A stretch of DNA of 64,000 bases, taken from positions 868,001 through 932,000 of the forward strand of contig NZ_JANHOF010000001.1 of the NCBI RefSeq assembly GCF_024498075.1, read 5' to 3'. The notes under the pieces are model-generated. The model ran no database searches, was not told the origin of the DNA, and saw nothing but the letters and a program-made list of their open reading frames with translations. Both the position numbers and the translations under genes were made by a program. Every line of letters begins with the position of its first letter. Positions within the stretch are counted from its first letter, which is position 1. The DNA is from Paenibacillus mendelii (GTDB lineage: Bacteria; Bacillota; Bacilli; Paenibacillales; Paenibacillaceae). Of this stretch, positions 33,224-42,858 are shown in pieces.

Positions 33224-34018
33224 TTACATCATCAGCCAATCTGTTTCCGTCAAGCGGATCTTTTGCGTGCGCTTCGCCTTACCCGTCGCTTCATCGATTT
33301 CGACAAGAATAGCGTGAACGTGCCAATCGCCTTCATCCACGACGAAACGTACAGGCAGCTGTGTCCGGAACTTGTGAATGACCGCATTGCGCTCCATCCC
33401 GAGCACGCCTTCCTTCGAACCGCACATTCCAACATCGGTTAAGTATGCTGTTCCGCCTGGCAGAATCGTATCATCATTGGTTTGAACATGGGTGTGGGTT
33501 CCTACAACAAGTGACGCACGTCCATCCAGATACCAGCCCATCGCGATTTTCTCAGATGTCGCCTCAGCATGGAAATCGACAAGAATGCATTTGGTCTTCG
33601 AACGCATCTCCTCGACCAGCTCGTCCGCCTTGCGGAATGGACAATCGATAGGCGGCAGAAAGACTCTGCCCTGTAAATTGATGATGGCTAATTCCTTGCC
33701 GTTTGCCTTGATAATGGCCGCGCCTTGTCCAGGTGCCTCTTCAGAGAAATTCGCCGGCCTAACCATGCGCGGCTGCTCATCGATCCATTCGAAGATGTCT
33801 TTGTTATCCCATGTGTGATTCCCCATCGTTATTCCATGTACGCCCGCTTCCAGCAATTCCTTCGCGATTGTAGAAGTAATGCCGCGTCCTGCTGCCGCAT
33901 TCTCACCGTTCGCAATAATGATGTGTGGGTTATATTTGCTCTGCAGAGCCGGCAATACTTTCTTCACGGCACTGCGTCCGACATTGCCCACGATGTCGCC
34001 AATAAATAATACGTTCAT
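33224..34018 (-). CDS. ymdB: YmdB-type metallophosphoesterase (2',3'-cyclic nucleotide phosphodiesterase)
   Basis: This 264-aa metallophosphoesterase has metal-binding motifs FIGDIVGNVGR, NGENAAAGRGI, MGNHTWDN and HFDFHAEATSEK/GTHTHVQTND-type segments, the TIGR00282/YmdB pattern. In B. subtilis YmdB has phosphodiesterase activity and affects the switch between motility and biofilm. It follows the RNase Y gene after a terminator-like hairpin, an arrangement conserved in Bacillales. Confidence 0.93.
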   Translation of the reverse strand: MNVLFIGDIVGNVGRSAVKKVLPALQSKYNPHIIIANGENAAAGRGITSTIAKELLEAGVHGITMGNHTWDNKDIFEWIDEQPRMVRPANFSEEAPGQGAAIIKANGKELAIINLQGRVFLPPIDCPFRKADELVEEMRSKTKCILVDFHAEATSEKIAMGWYLDGRASLVVGTHTHVQTNDDTILPGGTAYLTDVGMCGSKEGVLGMERNAVIHKFRTQLPVRFVVDEGDWHVHAILVEIDEATGKAKRTQKIRLTETDWLMM

Positions 34019-34043
34019 GCGATCTGTACCCTCTCTTACGACT

Positions 34044-34071
34044 AGAAAAGTGGCTGCATCGCAGCCACTTT
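34044..34071 (-). terminator. Intrinsic terminator-like hairpin after rny
   Basis: The 11-bp stem AAAGTGGCTGC / GCAGCCACTTT with a tiny loop is followed by TTTTC on the minus strand, 20 bases past the rny stop. The T-run is short, so some read-through to ymdB is likely. Confidence 0.7.
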
Positions 34072-34090
34072 ACGAGTGTCGTTCTATTCA

Positions 34091-35632
34091 TTATTTGGCG
34101 TATTCCACCGCGCGAGTTTCACGAATGACGGTCACTTTAATGTGTCCCGGATAATCAAGTTCATTCTCGATTTTCTTCGTAATATCACGTGCAAGGCGGA
34201 ATGCCTCCGTATCGTCGATTTTATCAGGCTGTACCATGACGCGAACCTCGCGACCGGCCTGAATGGCATAGGATTTCTCTACGCCTTCGAAGGATTCGGT
34301 AATATCCTCGAGTTTCTCTAGACGCTTAATGTACGTTTCGAGTGTCTCTCTTCTAGCGCCAGGGCGAGCAGCTGACAATGCATCAGCAGCGCCGACCAGC
34401 ATGGCAATAACCGATGTAGCTTCGCAATCGCCGTGATGAGATGCGATGCTGTTAATGACAACTGGATGCTCCTTGTATTTCTTGGCAAGTTCCACGCCGA
34501 TTTCGACGTGTGAGCCTTCCACTTCGTGATCAAGTGCTTTTCCGATGTCATGCAGTAAACCGGAACGTTTCGCCAACGTGATATCTTCCCCAAGCTCGGC
34601 TGCCATCAAACCTGTCAAGTAGGCGACTTCCATCGAATGCTTGAGCACGTTCTGCCCATAACTTGTCCGATATTTCAAACGCCCTAAAATTTTTATCAGA
34701 TCTGGATGCAAACCATGGACTCCGACCTCGAACGTTGCCTGTTCGCCGTACTCACGGATACGCTCGTCCACTTCTCTACGCGATTTCTCGACCATTTCTT
34801 CGATTCGTGCCGGGTGAATCCGTCCATCCGCAACCAATTTTTCTAGTGACGTACGTGCGATTTCGCGGCGAATCGGATCAAATCCGGACAATATGACCGC
34901 TTCCGGTGTATCGTCGATAATGAGATCGATACCGGTCAACGTCTCCAATGCGCGAATATTACGGCCTTCGCGTCCGATGATGCGGCCTTTCATTTCTTCA
35001 TTCGGCAGTGCGACAACGGAAACCGTCGTTTCTGCCACGTGATCCGCTGCACAACGTTGAATAGCGAGCGAGATGATGTCGCGTGCTTTCTTGTCCGCTT
35101 CTTCCTTCGCCTGCTGCTCGATCTCTTTAATCATTTGCGCTGTTTCATGTCTGACTTCTTGTTCAACGCTCTGCAGAATGATCTGCTTCGCGTCTTCCAT
35201 CGTCAAGTTCGAAATGCGCTCCAACTCGCTAAGCTGCTGCTTGTAGAGTGAATCGATCTGCTCTTGCGTTTCCTCGATCCGCTTCTCTTTGTTGGCCACT
35301 TGTTCTTCTTTGCGCTCCAGCGCTTCTATTTTCTTATCCAACGACTCTTCTTTCTGAACCAGTCGTCTCTCAAGTCGCTGTACCTCATTACGACGTTCGC
35401 GAATGTCTCTCTCAGCCTCAGTACGGATCTTGTGGACTTCATCTTTCGCTTCGAGAACCGTTTCTTTCTTCTGCGCTTCAGCTTCTTTCTTCGCGTTGTC
35501 AACAATTTGACTAGCGGCTTGCTCTGCGCTTGAAATCTTGGCCTCAGCGATCGACTTTCGAATAAAATAGCCTAGCACAAAGAAAATCAAACCAACAAGG
35601 ATCGTGATCGGGAGCCAGATATACCACTGCAT
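34091..35632 (-). CDS. rny: Ribonuclease Y
   Basis: This 513-aa endonuclease starts much bulk mRNA decay. An N-terminal membrane anchor (about 5-25) is followed by a long charged coiled coil (about 30-200), a KH domain with [15 protein letters not shown], and an HD domain with [17 protein letters not shown]. The length is usual for Firmicute RNase Y. GGAGGTG lies 5-6 bases before the ATG. RicA, encoded about 8 kb away, is a known partner of this enzyme in B. subtilis. Confidence 0.96.
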   Translation of the reverse strand: MQWYIWLPITILVGLIFFVLGYFIRKSIAEAKISSAEQAASQIVDNAKKEAEAQKKETVLEAKDEVHKIRTEAERDIRERRNEVQRLERRLVQKEESLDKKIEALERKEEQVANKEKRIEETQEQIDSLYKQQLSELERISNLTMEDAKQIILQSVEQEVRHETAQMIKEIEQQAKEEADKKARDIISLAIQRCAADHVAETTVSVVALPNEEMKGRIIGREGRNIRALETLTGIDLIIDDTPEAVILSGFDPIRREIARTSLEKLVADGRIHPARIEEMVEKSRREVDERIREYGEQATFEVGVHGLHPDLIKILGRLKYRTSYGQNVLKHSMEVAYLTGLMAAELGEDITLAKRSGLLHDIGKALDHEVEGSHVEIGVELAKKYKEHPVVINSIASHHGDCEATSVIAMLVGAADALSAARPGARRETLETYIKRLEKLEDITESFEGVEKSYAIQAGREVRVMVQPDKIDDTEAFRLARDITKKIENELDYPGHIKVTVIRETRAVEYAK

Positions 35633-35818
35633 CTTCTCACCTCCTCGTTGCTTTCACCAAGTCAAACGCTTGGGACATATTTGGTTTTCAGCCGGATTTC
35701 AATCCGATTTTCATCAATCAAACGTTTTTCAATAAAAATAATCATTTTCGAATCAATTTTTGGAAGGAAAATCGATTCAATAAAGAAGAATACAAAATCA
35801 TTTTATCTTTTGTGAAAA

Positions 35819-36511
35819 TCAATTGTCAAGCATATGCCCTTCTTCATCTAACTCCTCTTGTGCAATCGCAGCCTGAATCGCTTGTTTCACGATGCTCCCC
35901 GGGAACCCTCTGCGCAGCAAGAACGTAGCTAGCTTGCGTTTCCGGTCTGTGGGTTCTCCTTTTAAATAAGGCCATTTCTTGCAGGCAGCACGGATTGCAA
36001 CTTCTGCTTCTTCGGACGTATCGATCCGGTCAATAGCTTCATTGACCGTCTCCTTGGCAATCCCCCGCTGTCTCAGCTCCTGCTGCAGCAGACGGCGTCC
36101 CTTCATCTGGCTGCGAAGCCGTCCGGACGCGAATTGCTTGGCGAAGGCCGCATCATCTACGAACCCCTCTCGAATGAGACGCTGTATCGCCTGCTCAGCC
36201 GACATCTCATCGATTCCTTTGCGTGCCAAATACCGCGCAATTTCTTTGTGCGTCCGCTGCCTGGCTCCCAAGTAGATCAATCCCAGTGCATAGGCACGAT
36301 GCTGCGTGTCTTCCTCCGTAATTTGCTTGAGCTCGTCTACATGTATTTCACGACCCTTAAGCAGCCGGAAGCGGATCATAATATCTTCATGAACAGAGAG
36401 GAACGGTTCTTCCTGTCCGTTATTGACGAATAATTGGTAACGGTAACGCTCCTTACGGTCCTGCTCCACCGCTGTAATGGTCAGCATGCCCTCGGTATTC
36501 TCTTCATTCAT
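35819..36511 (-). CDS. recX: RecA regulator RecX
   Basis: This 230-aa helical-repeat protein has the RecX pattern: GARQRTHKEIARYLARKG, AIQRLIREGFVDDAAFAKQF, RRLLQQELRQRGI and a C-terminal FLLRRGFPGSIV. It binds and modulates RecA filaments. It lies directly downstream of recA with a terminator hairpin between, so it is probably expressed by read-through at lower level. The first ATG (GGGGAG site 12 bases upstream) is used; an internal ATG at codon 9 has a GAGG site too close to it. The 186 bases to rny are AT-rich, with no gene and no clear terminator. Confidence 0.9.
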   Translation of the reverse strand: MNEENTEGMLTITAVEQDRKERYRYQLFVNNGQEEPFLSVHEDIMIRFRLLKGREIHVDELKQITEEDTQHRAYALGLIYLGARQRTHKEIARYLARKGIDEMSAEQAIQRLIREGFVDDAAFAKQFASGRLRSQMKGRRLLQQELRQRGIAKETVNEAIDRIDTSEEAEVAIRAACKKWPYLKGEPTDRKRKLATFLLRRGFPGSIVKQAIQAAIAQEELDEEGHMLDN

Positions 36512-36550
36512 AGTTTTCTCACACTCCCCTCCAAACTCGAAAAACAGAGA

Positions 36551-36572
36551 AAAGCACCCTCGCAGGTGCTTT
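36551..36572 (-). terminator. Intrinsic terminator between recA and recX
   Basis: AAAGCACC / GGTGCTTT arms around a 6-base loop are followed by a broken T-run (TCTCTGTTTTT) on the minus strand, 25 bases past the recA stop. It probably attenuates rather than blocks recX. Confidence 0.75.
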
Positions 36573-36597
36573 AGATCCCTTATTCTCGAAACCGGGC

Positions 36598-37659
36598 TTA
36601 ATTCAATTCGAGTTCCAATTCATCCTCGTCTTCATCGTCATCACTGCTGACTGCAGCACTGTTCAACGCACCAGCCGCAAGATTGTTGGCATCGCGAATT
36701 TGTTGTTCAATTGTATCGCTAATATCCGGGTGATCCTTCAGGAACTGCTTCGCATTCTCACGGCCTTGTCCCAAACGCTCACCATTGTATGAAAACCAAG
36801 CGCCGCTCTTCTGGACGATGTCCATATCAACGCCGATATCGACGATGCTGCCTTCCTTGGAAATCCCCTCGCCGTACATGATATCCACTTCCGCTTGTTT
36901 GAACGGAGGCGCTACCTTATTCTTGACGACTTTAATGCGCGTCCGGTTACCGACCATGTCGTTCCCCTGCTTAATCGACTCAATCCGTCGCACGTCAAGC
37001 CGAACACTGGAATAAAACTTCAATGCACGTCCGCCTGGTGTCGTCTCCGGATTACCGAACATGACGCCAACCTTCTCACGCAGCTGGTTAATGAAGATGG
37101 CAATGGTCTTGGATTTGCTGATGGCACCGGAAAGCTTGCGAAGTGCCTGCGACATTAACCGGGCTTGCAAACCAACGTGGGCATCGCCCATCTCGCCTTC
37201 GATTTCTGCTTTCGGTACGAGCGCTGCCACGGAGTCGACGACAATAATATCGACAGCGCCGCTGCGTACAAGAGCCTCGGCAATCTCAAGGGCTTGTTCG
37301 CCCGTATCCGGCTGCGAGAGCAGCAATTCATCGATGTTAACGCCTAGCTTGCTCGCATATAGCGGATCAAGCGCATGCTCAGCATCGATAAATGCAGCTT
37401 GTCCACCGGAACGTTGAACTTGTGCAATGGCGTGGAGCGCCACGGTTGTTTTACCTGAAGATTCCGGTCCATAAATTTCAATAATGCGGCCTTTCGGATA
37501 TCCGCCGATCCCGAGGGCAATATCTAATGCTAGTGATCCGCTGGATGCTGTTTCGACATGCATATTAGCAGATTCACCGAGCTTCATAACCGAACCTTTA
37601 CCAAACTGTTTCTCGATCTGACGTAGAGCCATCTCGAGAGCTGCGCGACGATCTGACAA
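36598..37659 (-). CDS. recA: Recombinase A
   Basis: This 353-aa recombinase promotes strand exchange and LexA cleavage. It has Walker [10 protein letters not shown], a Walker B region [22 protein letters not shown] and loop L2 GNPETTPGG, and ends in an acidic tail ([14 protein letters not shown]). The TTG at 37659 is chosen because it gives [20 protein letters not shown], matching the B. subtilis start, with AAGGA about 9 bases upstream. GTG codons 3 and 6 codons earlier are alternatives. A sigma-A promoter with a LexA-like box lies upstream. Confidence 0.97.
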   Translation of the reverse strand: MSDRRAALEMALRQIEKQFGKGSVMKLGESANMHVETASSGSLALDIALGIGGYPKGRIIEIYGPESSGKTTVALHAIAQVQRSGGQAAFIDAEHALDPLYASKLGVNIDELLLSQPDTGEQALEIAEALVRSGAVDIIVVDSVAALVPKAEIEGEMGDAHVGLQARLMSQALRKLSGAISKSKTIAIFINQLREKVGVMFGNPETTPGGRALKFYSSVRLDVRRIESIKQGNDMVGNRTRIKVVKNKVAPPFKQAEVDIMYGEGISKEGSIVDIGVDMDIVQKSGAWFSYNGERLGQGRENAKQFLKDHPDISDTIEQQIRDANNLAAGALNSAAVSSDDDEDEDELELELN

Positions 37660-37696
37660 CGCATTCACATCCTTCACGGTTATTGTTTATATATTC

Positions 37697-37725
37697 ATGA
37701 TACCTTGTTTTGTTCGCGTTGACAA
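37697..37725 (-). promoter_or_regulatory. Sigma-A promoter of recA
   Basis: On the minus strand TTGTCA (37720-37725) and TATCAT (37697-37702) are 17 bases apart, with the -10 ending 37 bases before the preferred TTG start. Confidence 0.78.
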
Positions 37726-37734
37726 GAGTTTTTG

Positions 37735-37748
37735 CGAACATATATTCT
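37735..37748. promoter_or_regulatory. LexA (SOS) box upstream of recA
   Basis: CGAACATATATTCT on the plus strand matches the Gram-positive SOS box CGAACATATGTTCG at 12 of 14 positions. It lies 9 bases upstream of the recA -35, a repressor position similar to B. subtilis recA. Confidence 0.7.
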
Positions 37749-37776
37749 TATTTATTTCTTCTCATTGGCCAATGAG

Positions 37777-37818
37777 CAAAAAAAGAACCGCAGCAAAGTT
37801 ATCTTCGCCACGGTTCTT
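37777..37818 (-). terminator. Intrinsic terminator of cinA
   Basis: AAGAACCG and CGGTTCTT arms with an inner loop are followed by seven T residues on the minus strand. It lies between cinA and the recA control region and insulates recA. Confidence 0.85.
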
Positions 37819-37898
37819 CCGTCAACTAAGGAAGATTATAGACGAATTCCCCTGTTCTGGCAAGCTATAAAATAATAGCACCAGATGCGCCGCAGGTG

Positions 37899-39152
37899 TT
37901 ATTCGTGTTCGACTAGCTCCTGCCACAGCCGGTATAGAGCCGACTTAGCCGCCCGCAAACGAATGATGTCCCGGCTGCCGTTCAAGTTGAACGTGTGAAC
38001 GACCGGAGGCTTGCCAGGCCTTGCGATTCCCATATAAACGAGCCCGACAGGCTTTCCTTCCGATTCTGAGGGACCTGCCACACCGGTGACCGATATACCA
38101 TAATCGCTATCGGTCCGCTCACGGATCCGTTCTGCCATCAAGGCAGCGGTCGAGTCGCTAATTGCGCCAGGCGCCCCGCTGCCTTCCAGCTGCGACATCG
38201 GTATCCCAAGCAGCTTATGCTTCATTAGGTTCGTATACGTTACGACACCCCCGACAAACTCGCCGCTGCTGCCGGGGACGTTCGTTACAAGCTCAGCCAG
38301 AAGGCCTCCAGTGCAGCTCTCAGCGCTTGAAAGCGTACGGCCGGATGCTCGCAGCAGCCGAATGACCGCTTCCTCTAAAGGGATGTCTTCGCGCGCGTAG
38401 AGGTGCTTGCCGACAATAGCGTTAATTTGCTCTTCCGCCAAATCCAATCTGGTGTTGGCTTCTTGTTCCGTCAACGCCTTGGTCGAGATGCGGATCGCTA
38501 CCTCGCCCTCCTTCGCGTAAGGCGCTATCGTAGGATCCGACTGTGCTTCGATCAAGCCAATCAACGCCTGCTCCAGGCTGGATTCTCCGATTCCGGCGAA
38601 TTTCAATACTCTTGAGAACAACCGGCGGCTTTCTCCTGAGATTGTACGCAGCCAAGTCTTGCCGGGACCATCGAACATCGGCTTCATTTCGCGTGGAGGA
38701 CCGGGGAGAAGCAAGTAATGGCTCCCGCCTTCCGAAATCCCGTTGCCGACCGCTAATCCAGCTTCATTCACAATCGGAACAGACCCTTCAATCATATGGG
38801 CTTGTCTGCGATTGCTTTCAACCATATGTATGCCGCGTGAAGAGAAGAGGGCTGCGATTTTGTCCATGGACGGTTCATGTATAACGATTGACCGGTTCAA
38901 ATACGCGGCCAATGCATCTTTTGTGAGGTCATCCTGAGTCGGGCCGAGTCCCCCCGTAAACACGATGAGCTCCGCGCGTGATCGGGCGAGTTCGATGGCT
39001 TGGCCGATCCTTGCTGCGTTATCTCCTACTACAGTTTGAAAAAATACGTCAATGCCCATTTCAGCCAGCCCCTGCGACAAATAGGTCGCATTCGTATTAA
39101 CGGTCTGGCCGAGCAGAAGCTCGGTACCTACTGCAATTATTTCAGCGCGCAT
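37899..39152 (-). CDS. cinA: Competence/damage-inducible protein CinA
   Basis: This 417-aa protein has an N-terminal molybdopterin-binding-like domain (MRAEIIAVGTELLLGQTVNTN, VFTGGLGPTQDDLTK) and a C-terminal CinA domain (SSAESCTGGLLAELVTNVPGSS, GVAGPSESEGKPVG), which in related proteins is a nicotinamide-mononucleotide deamidase. The ATG at 39152 has an AGGAG site 8 bases upstream; the frame is open a little further. It lies between pgsA and recA, as in many Bacillales. Confidence 0.94.
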   Translation of the reverse strand: MRAEIIAVGTELLLGQTVNTNATYLSQGLAEMGIDVFFQTVVGDNAARIGQAIELARSRAELIVFTGGLGPTQDDLTKDALAAYLNRSIVIHEPSMDKIAALFSSRGIHMVESNRRQAHMIEGSVPIVNEAGLAVGNGISEGGSHYLLLPGPPREMKPMFDGPGKTWLRTISGESRRLFSRVLKFAGIGESSLEQALIGLIEAQSDPTIAPYAKEGEVAIRISTKALTEQEANTRLDLAEEQINAIVGKHLYAREDIPLEEAVIRLLRASGRTLSSAESCTGGLLAELVTNVPGSSGEFVGGVVTYTNLMKHKLLGIPMSQLEGSGAPGAISDSTAALMAERIRERTDSDYGISVTGVAGPSESEGKPVGLVYMGIARPGKPPVVHTFNLNGSRDIIRLRAAKSALYRLWQELVEHE

Positions 39153-39180
39153 GAGTACAACTCCTATGGCAGGATGAAAT

Positions 39181-39214
39181 GAAAGCATCATTCCCTCATA
39201 GAGAATGATGCTTC
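39181..39214 (-). terminator. Hairpin between pgsA and cinA
   Basis: GAAGCATCATTC / GAATGATGCTTTC form a 12-bp stem on the minus strand, 15 bases past the pgsA stop and just upstream of the cinA ribosome binding site. The T-run is poor, so it may attenuate or only protect the pgsA mRNA end. Confidence 0.5.
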
Positions 39215-39229
39215 ATTAACGGGATAGAC

Positions 39230-39808
39230 TCATTCCGACAGCGGAATGAGGTTTTTGTTTTTGACGAAATAATCGACTCCCGAATAGACCGTAATCAAAG
39301 CCGCAGCCCAGCTGGAGATGAGATCGAATCGGAAATCCAATAAGGCAAACGGAAAATTGTTAAGCAGCAGTGCAATAATCATCGTGATTTGCACAGCCGT
39401 CTTCCATTTTCCCCACTTCGATGCCGCCAGGACCCGGCCTTCAAGCAGCGCAATCTGTCTGAGGCCCGTAACGGCGAACTCCCGGCTGATGATAACGATT
39501 GCGATCCAAGCGTCTACCTTGTCCATTTCAACCAAAGAAATAAGAACAGCCGCTACTAGAAGCTTGTCCGCCAGCGGATCGAGCAGCTTGCCAAGGTTGG
39601 TCACGATCTTGTTCTTGCGAGCGATATAACCATCCAGTCCGTCTGTGCTTGCTGCAACGATAAAGATAAGTGCCGCCAGTATCTGGTTCCATGTGATCGA
39701 GAAATCTGAGAACGTGAGCGGCTTCAGATCAACATTAATCAACAGCAGAAACATAATGATGGGTACCAGAAAAATACGGGCGAGCGTTATTTTGTTAGCT
39801 AAATTCAC
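39230..39808 (-). CDS. pgsA: CDP-diacylglycerol--glycerol-3-phosphate 3-phosphatidyltransferase
   Basis: This 192-aa membrane enzyme makes phosphatidylglycerol phosphate, the committed step of phosphatidylglycerol synthesis. The CDP-alcohol phosphotransferase motif is complete: DGLDGYIARKNKIVTNLG followed by KLLDPLADK, with all acidic metal ligands. About five membrane helices are visible. The GTG start overlaps the rimO stop as GTGA, with a GGGGAGGGG site, so it is translationally coupled to rimO. Confidence 0.96.
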   Translation of the reverse strand: MNLANKITLARIFLVPIIMFLLLINVDLKPLTFSDFSITWNQILAALIFIVAASTDGLDGYIARKNKIVTNLGKLLDPLADKLLVAAVLISLVEMDKVDAWIAIVIISREFAVTGLRQIALLEGRVLAASKWGKWKTAVQITMIIALLLNNFPFALLDFRFDLISSWAAALITVYSGVDYFVKNKNLIPLSE

Positions 39809-41133
39809 GAGAGCCCCTCCCCGGACATATCAAATTCGTAGGCATGCGTTACTCGCACCCTTTGAATTTCTCCGATTCCCGCTTGACAATTCGATATGAA
39901 GACTTCGCCATCAATTTCCGGGGCATCGTATTCTGAACGCCCGATATAGATATCACTGCGTCCGTCATAACGCTCGACAAGCACGTCGATTTCGCGTCCT
40001 ATATATTTGCCACTATTGTGTTTGGATACATCGCGTTGTATTTCCATAAGCGTATTGGAACGCCATTCTTTCACGTCATCCGGCACGTGATTCGGCAATC
40101 GTACTGCAGGCGTGTCCTCCTCAAGGGAATATGTAAAAACACCTAACCGATCGAACTTCATCTCTCGCACAAAATCACAAAGCTTGTTAAAGTCTTCGTC
40201 CGTTTCACCCGGAAAGCCGACAATGATGGAGGTGCGCAGCGCAACATCCGGGATACGGGATCGAATCTTAAGAATTAGCTCACGCGCATCCCTCTGCCGT
40301 CCAGGACGGCGCATTCGCTTCAGGATGATATCCTCACTGTGCTGAAGCGGCATGTCGATATACTTGCACACCTTCGGATTGGCCGCGATGGTTTCAATCA
40401 ATTCATCCGTAAAAAACCCAGGGTACGCATAATGCAGCCGAACCCACGCAATTCCATCGACTTCGCTAACCCGGTTAAGCAGCTCGGGCAGCATAAATTT
40501 ATCGTACAGATCTGTTCCATAATTCGTCGAATCCTGTGCAATCAAGCTAACTTCCTTCACACCCTGTGAGGCAAGCAGCTCAACTTCGGCCACAATAGAA
40601 TCTATGGACCTGCTGCGGAACTTCCCGCGCATGATGGGAATGGAACAAAATGTGCATGCATTGTCGCAGCCCTCTGCGATCTTGACATAGGCCGTATAAC
40701 GTGGAGTTGTTACAAGTCTTGGCAGCTTCTGATCGTAGTCGAAGGCGGGATTGCCGACCTTCATCGGTTTCTTGCCATTCAACGCCTCATCCACAATCGC
40801 ATTAATGTGATGAAAATCTCCCGTGCCGACAATGCCGTCAATCTCGGGCATTTCGTCCATCAGCTGCTGCTTGTAACGCTGTGTCAGACAGCCAGACACA
40901 ATGAGCGCCTTCAGACGTCCTGTCTGCTTAAACTCCGCCATATCCAGAATGGTGTTCACCGATTCTTCCTTGGCGGCATCTATAAATCCGCATGTGTTGA
41001 CGATTATGACAGTCGCATCGTCGGCCTGTTCGACAAGCTGATATCCACGCTCGTGGATAAGTCCTGACATGATCTCCGAATCGACCATGTTCTTCTCACA
41101 GCCTAAGGTTACCACTTTAATTCGTTCTGTCAT
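39805..41133 (-). CDS. rimO: Ribosomal protein S12 methylthiotransferase
   Basis: This 442-aa radical-SAM methylthiotransferase modifies an aspartate of ribosomal protein S12. The N-terminal UPF0004 domain has its cysteines in TLGCEKNMVDSE, NTCGFIDAAKEE and VSGCLTQRYK. The radical-SAM motif is CDNACTFCSIPIMRGKFRSR, and a C-terminal TRAM domain ends the protein. The GFIDAAKEES segment separates it from MiaB, which is also in this window. It starts from a strong promoter and is coupled to pgsA. Confidence 0.95.
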   Translation of the reverse strand: MTERIKVVTLGCEKNMVDSEIMSGLIHERGYQLVEQADDATVIIVNTCGFIDAAKEESVNTILDMAEFKQTGRLKALIVSGCLTQRYKQQLMDEMPEIDGIVGTGDFHHINAIVDEALNGKKPMKVGNPAFDYDQKLPRLVTTPRYTAYVKIAEGCDNACTFCSIPIMRGKFRSRSIDSIVAEVELLASQGVKEVSLIAQDSTNYGTDLYDKFMLPELLNRVSEVDGIAWVRLHYAYPGFFTDELIETIAANPKVCKYIDMPLQHSEDIILKRMRRPGRQRDARELILKIRSRIPDVALRTSIIVGFPGETDEDFNKLCDFVREMKFDRLGVFTYSLEEDTPAVRLPNHVPDDVKEWRSNTLMEIQRDVSKHNSGKYIGREIDVLVERYDGRSDIYIGRSEYDAPEIDGEVFISNCQAGIGEIQRVRVTHAYEFDMSGEGLS

Positions 41134-41169
41134 GGTCCCACAGATCTCCTCCGAAAAGCTGCTTTTTCA

Positions 41170-41198
41170 AGTATAATACAAGGCCTATACAGTGTCAA
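41170..41198 (-). promoter_or_regulatory. Sigma-A promoter of rimO-pgsA
   Basis: On the minus strand a perfect TTGACA (41193-41198) and TATACT (41170-41175) are exactly 17 bases apart, with the rimO ATG 37 bases downstream of the -10. Confidence 0.85.
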
Positions 41199-41270
41199 AA
41201 CAGCAGAAAGTCCTGATTTGACGGAGCTATAGTCGTGGAGAGGGCCTTAGCCGTGCATGCTGCGCCCGGA

Positions 41271-41762
41271 TTATTTGAAGTTCATAAACTGCAGGTCAAT
41301 CGGCAATTCAGCACCGCGAAGCAGCGCCATTACAGCCTGCAAATCGTCCCGGCTTTTGCCAGTAACGCGGATCTGGTCGCCTTGAATTTGACTTTTCACT
41401 TTGAGCTTCGAATCTCGTATCAAAATGTTAATCTTCTTGGATATGTCCTGCTCGATCCCCTGTCTTAGCTTTAATCGTTGTCTAACCGACCGTGCAGAAG
41501 CTGGTTCGATTTTGCCATAATCCAGGTTCTTCGTTGGAACGCCGCGCTTAATCATCTTGGACGTCAGAATGTCGATAACGTTCGTTAGCTTCATTTCATC
41601 GTCTGAAACGATAACCAGCTCGCCTTTTTCAAGTTTGATGGAGCTGATGCTGTTCTTGAAATCGAAGCGTGTTTCAATTTCACGCTCTGCCTGTATAATG
41701 GCGTTCGACAACTCCTGCATATCGACCTTCGATACAATGTCGAAAGAATTTTCTGAACTCAT
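41271..41762 (-). CDS. YajQ family nucleotide-binding protein (UPF0234)
   Basis: This 163-aa protein has two ferredoxin-like halves with the YajQ pattern: [27 protein letters not shown], and the C-terminal [22 protein letters not shown]. Members bind nucleic acids or nucleotides, and some bind cyclic-di-GMP. An AAGGAG site precedes the ATG. A TATAAT at 41801-41806 on the minus strand may be its -10, but no good -35 accompanies it. Confidence 0.92.
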   Translation of the reverse strand: MSSENSFDIVSKVDMQELSNAIIQAEREIETRFDFKNSISSIKLEKGELVIVSDDEMKLTNVIDILTSKMIKRGVPTKNLDYGKIEPASARSVRQRLKLRQGIEQDISKKINILIRDSKLKVKSQIQGDQIRVTGKSRDDLQAVMALLRGAELPIDLQFMNFK

Positions 41763-41825
41763 GTAAGACCGACTCCTTTTCCATCTCTTTCATGTCACGT
41801 ATTATAACCGATCTTAACGCACAAG

Positions 41826-41866
41826 AAAAGGCACACCCCCAAGTCGCCTTGGCCGGAATGCCTTTT
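41826..41866 (-). terminator. Intrinsic terminator of the rodZ-like gene
   Basis: AAAAGGCA / TGCCTTTT outer arms with an inner CCAAG-GCGA-CTTGG hairpin are followed by TTTTCTT on the minus strand, about 30 bases past the stop. Confidence 0.82.
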
Positions 41867-41895
41867 CATGCTGTACCTATGTTGCTGCAGGAACC

Positions 41896-42840
41896 TTATG
41901 GGGTCGTTGTATTGGTTTCTGAATTTGAGCTTGTGTCCGTGTCTGTACCCGTTTCAGTGCCCGTTCCAACAGCTTCCGCGGGATCAAGCTGCATCTTACG
42001 GGAGCCTTTCTTGTTGCCATCGTCAATGAGCACACCGTCGATCGTAACGTCGGTTAAATTGGCATGGGCAATATTGATATAGACAGGGACGGTTACATCG
42101 ATCGTTTCGGATTCGCCGTCCTTCAAGGTTTTGGTCAGAAGATACTTGCCTCCGACTTTATTCTCGCTCACACCGACCCAGCCGCTGCCTCCAACGACTT
42201 TCAGCTCGAGCTTATGCGTACCTGCTGCAGGCGAAACCTCGTAATAATTGGTTTTTCCGGTTGATCGTATGAACGTTACCGTTGTGGACGGCGGTGTAAC
42301 AGGCGGCTCCGGGTCAGGAGTATCGGTGCCTGCATCCGGGGTATTGTCTGGTTCATTCGTATCCGGGGTATTGCCCTTGTTCTCCTCCGGCGGCTTCGTC
42401 TGGTCGGTTATCTTTGTACTGTCATCCGCTGTATCTACCTTTTTATTAACTGGATTGTTAATGTAGAAGACGTACACAATGACAACGATCAAGATGAAGA
42501 ACAACCACATGAGGGACCGGAAACCCCAGCGGCTCCATCGATCCGAGCTTTGGGTTTGGGCTCGGCGTGGACGCTGAACGGTTTCGACGACCGGCTCGGG
42601 CGCAGGTGCGGGAATCTCTTTCTGATATAAGCGAAGCACCTCTTCGGCATCCAACCCGACATTCTCCGCATAATTCTTCACAAAGGCACGTACATAGAAG
42701 CTTCCAGGGAGCACAGCGTAGTTCCCTTCCTCGATCGCTTCTAAATAACGCTTTCGTATCTTGGTTAAATCTTGAATATCTTCAAGCGATAATCCGCGCT
42801 GCTCACGGGCTTTGCGGAGCAAAGCGCCTAAATCCGACAT
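41896..42840 (-). CDS. rodZ: RodZ-like helix-turn-helix membrane protein (YmfM)
   Basis: This 314-aa protein has an N-terminal HTH_25 domain (LGALLRKAREQRGLSLEDIQ, RKRYLEAIEEGNYAVLPGSFYVRAFVKNYA) and one membrane helix (about 112-132). A Pro/Thr/Asp-rich linker, an extracellular DUF4115 domain (about 195-270) and a Thr/Ser-rich repetitive tail follow. This is the RodZ layout, in which the HTH binds MreB and supports rod shape. The ATG at 42840 has a GGGAGGTG site. It lies downstream of ymfK with 18 bases between, as in B. subtilis ymfK-ymfM. The Thr-rich tail is unusual in length. Confidence 0.9.
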   Translation of the reverse strand: MSDLGALLRKAREQRGLSLEDIQDLTKIRKRYLEAIEEGNYAVLPGSFYVRAFVKNYAENVGLDAEEVLRLYQKEIPAPAPEPVVETVQRPRRAQTQSSDRWSRWGFRSLMWLFFILIVVIVYVFYINNPVNKKVDTADDSTKITDQTKPPEENKGNTPDTNEPDNTPDAGTDTPDPEPPVTPPSTTVTFIRSTGKTNYYEVSPAAGTHKLELKVVGGSGWVGVSENKVGGKYLLTKTLKDGESETIDVTVPVYINIAHANLTDVTIDGVLIDDGNKKGSRKMQLDPAEAVGTGTETGTDTDTSSNSETNTTTP

Positions 42841-42858
42841 GACCACACCTCCCTTGAC

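Noticed and set aside
41801..41806. TATAAT upstream of the yajQ-type gene as a promoter
   Set aside because: The -10 is perfect but no acceptable -35 lies 16-18 bases upstream; mentioned only in the gene entry.
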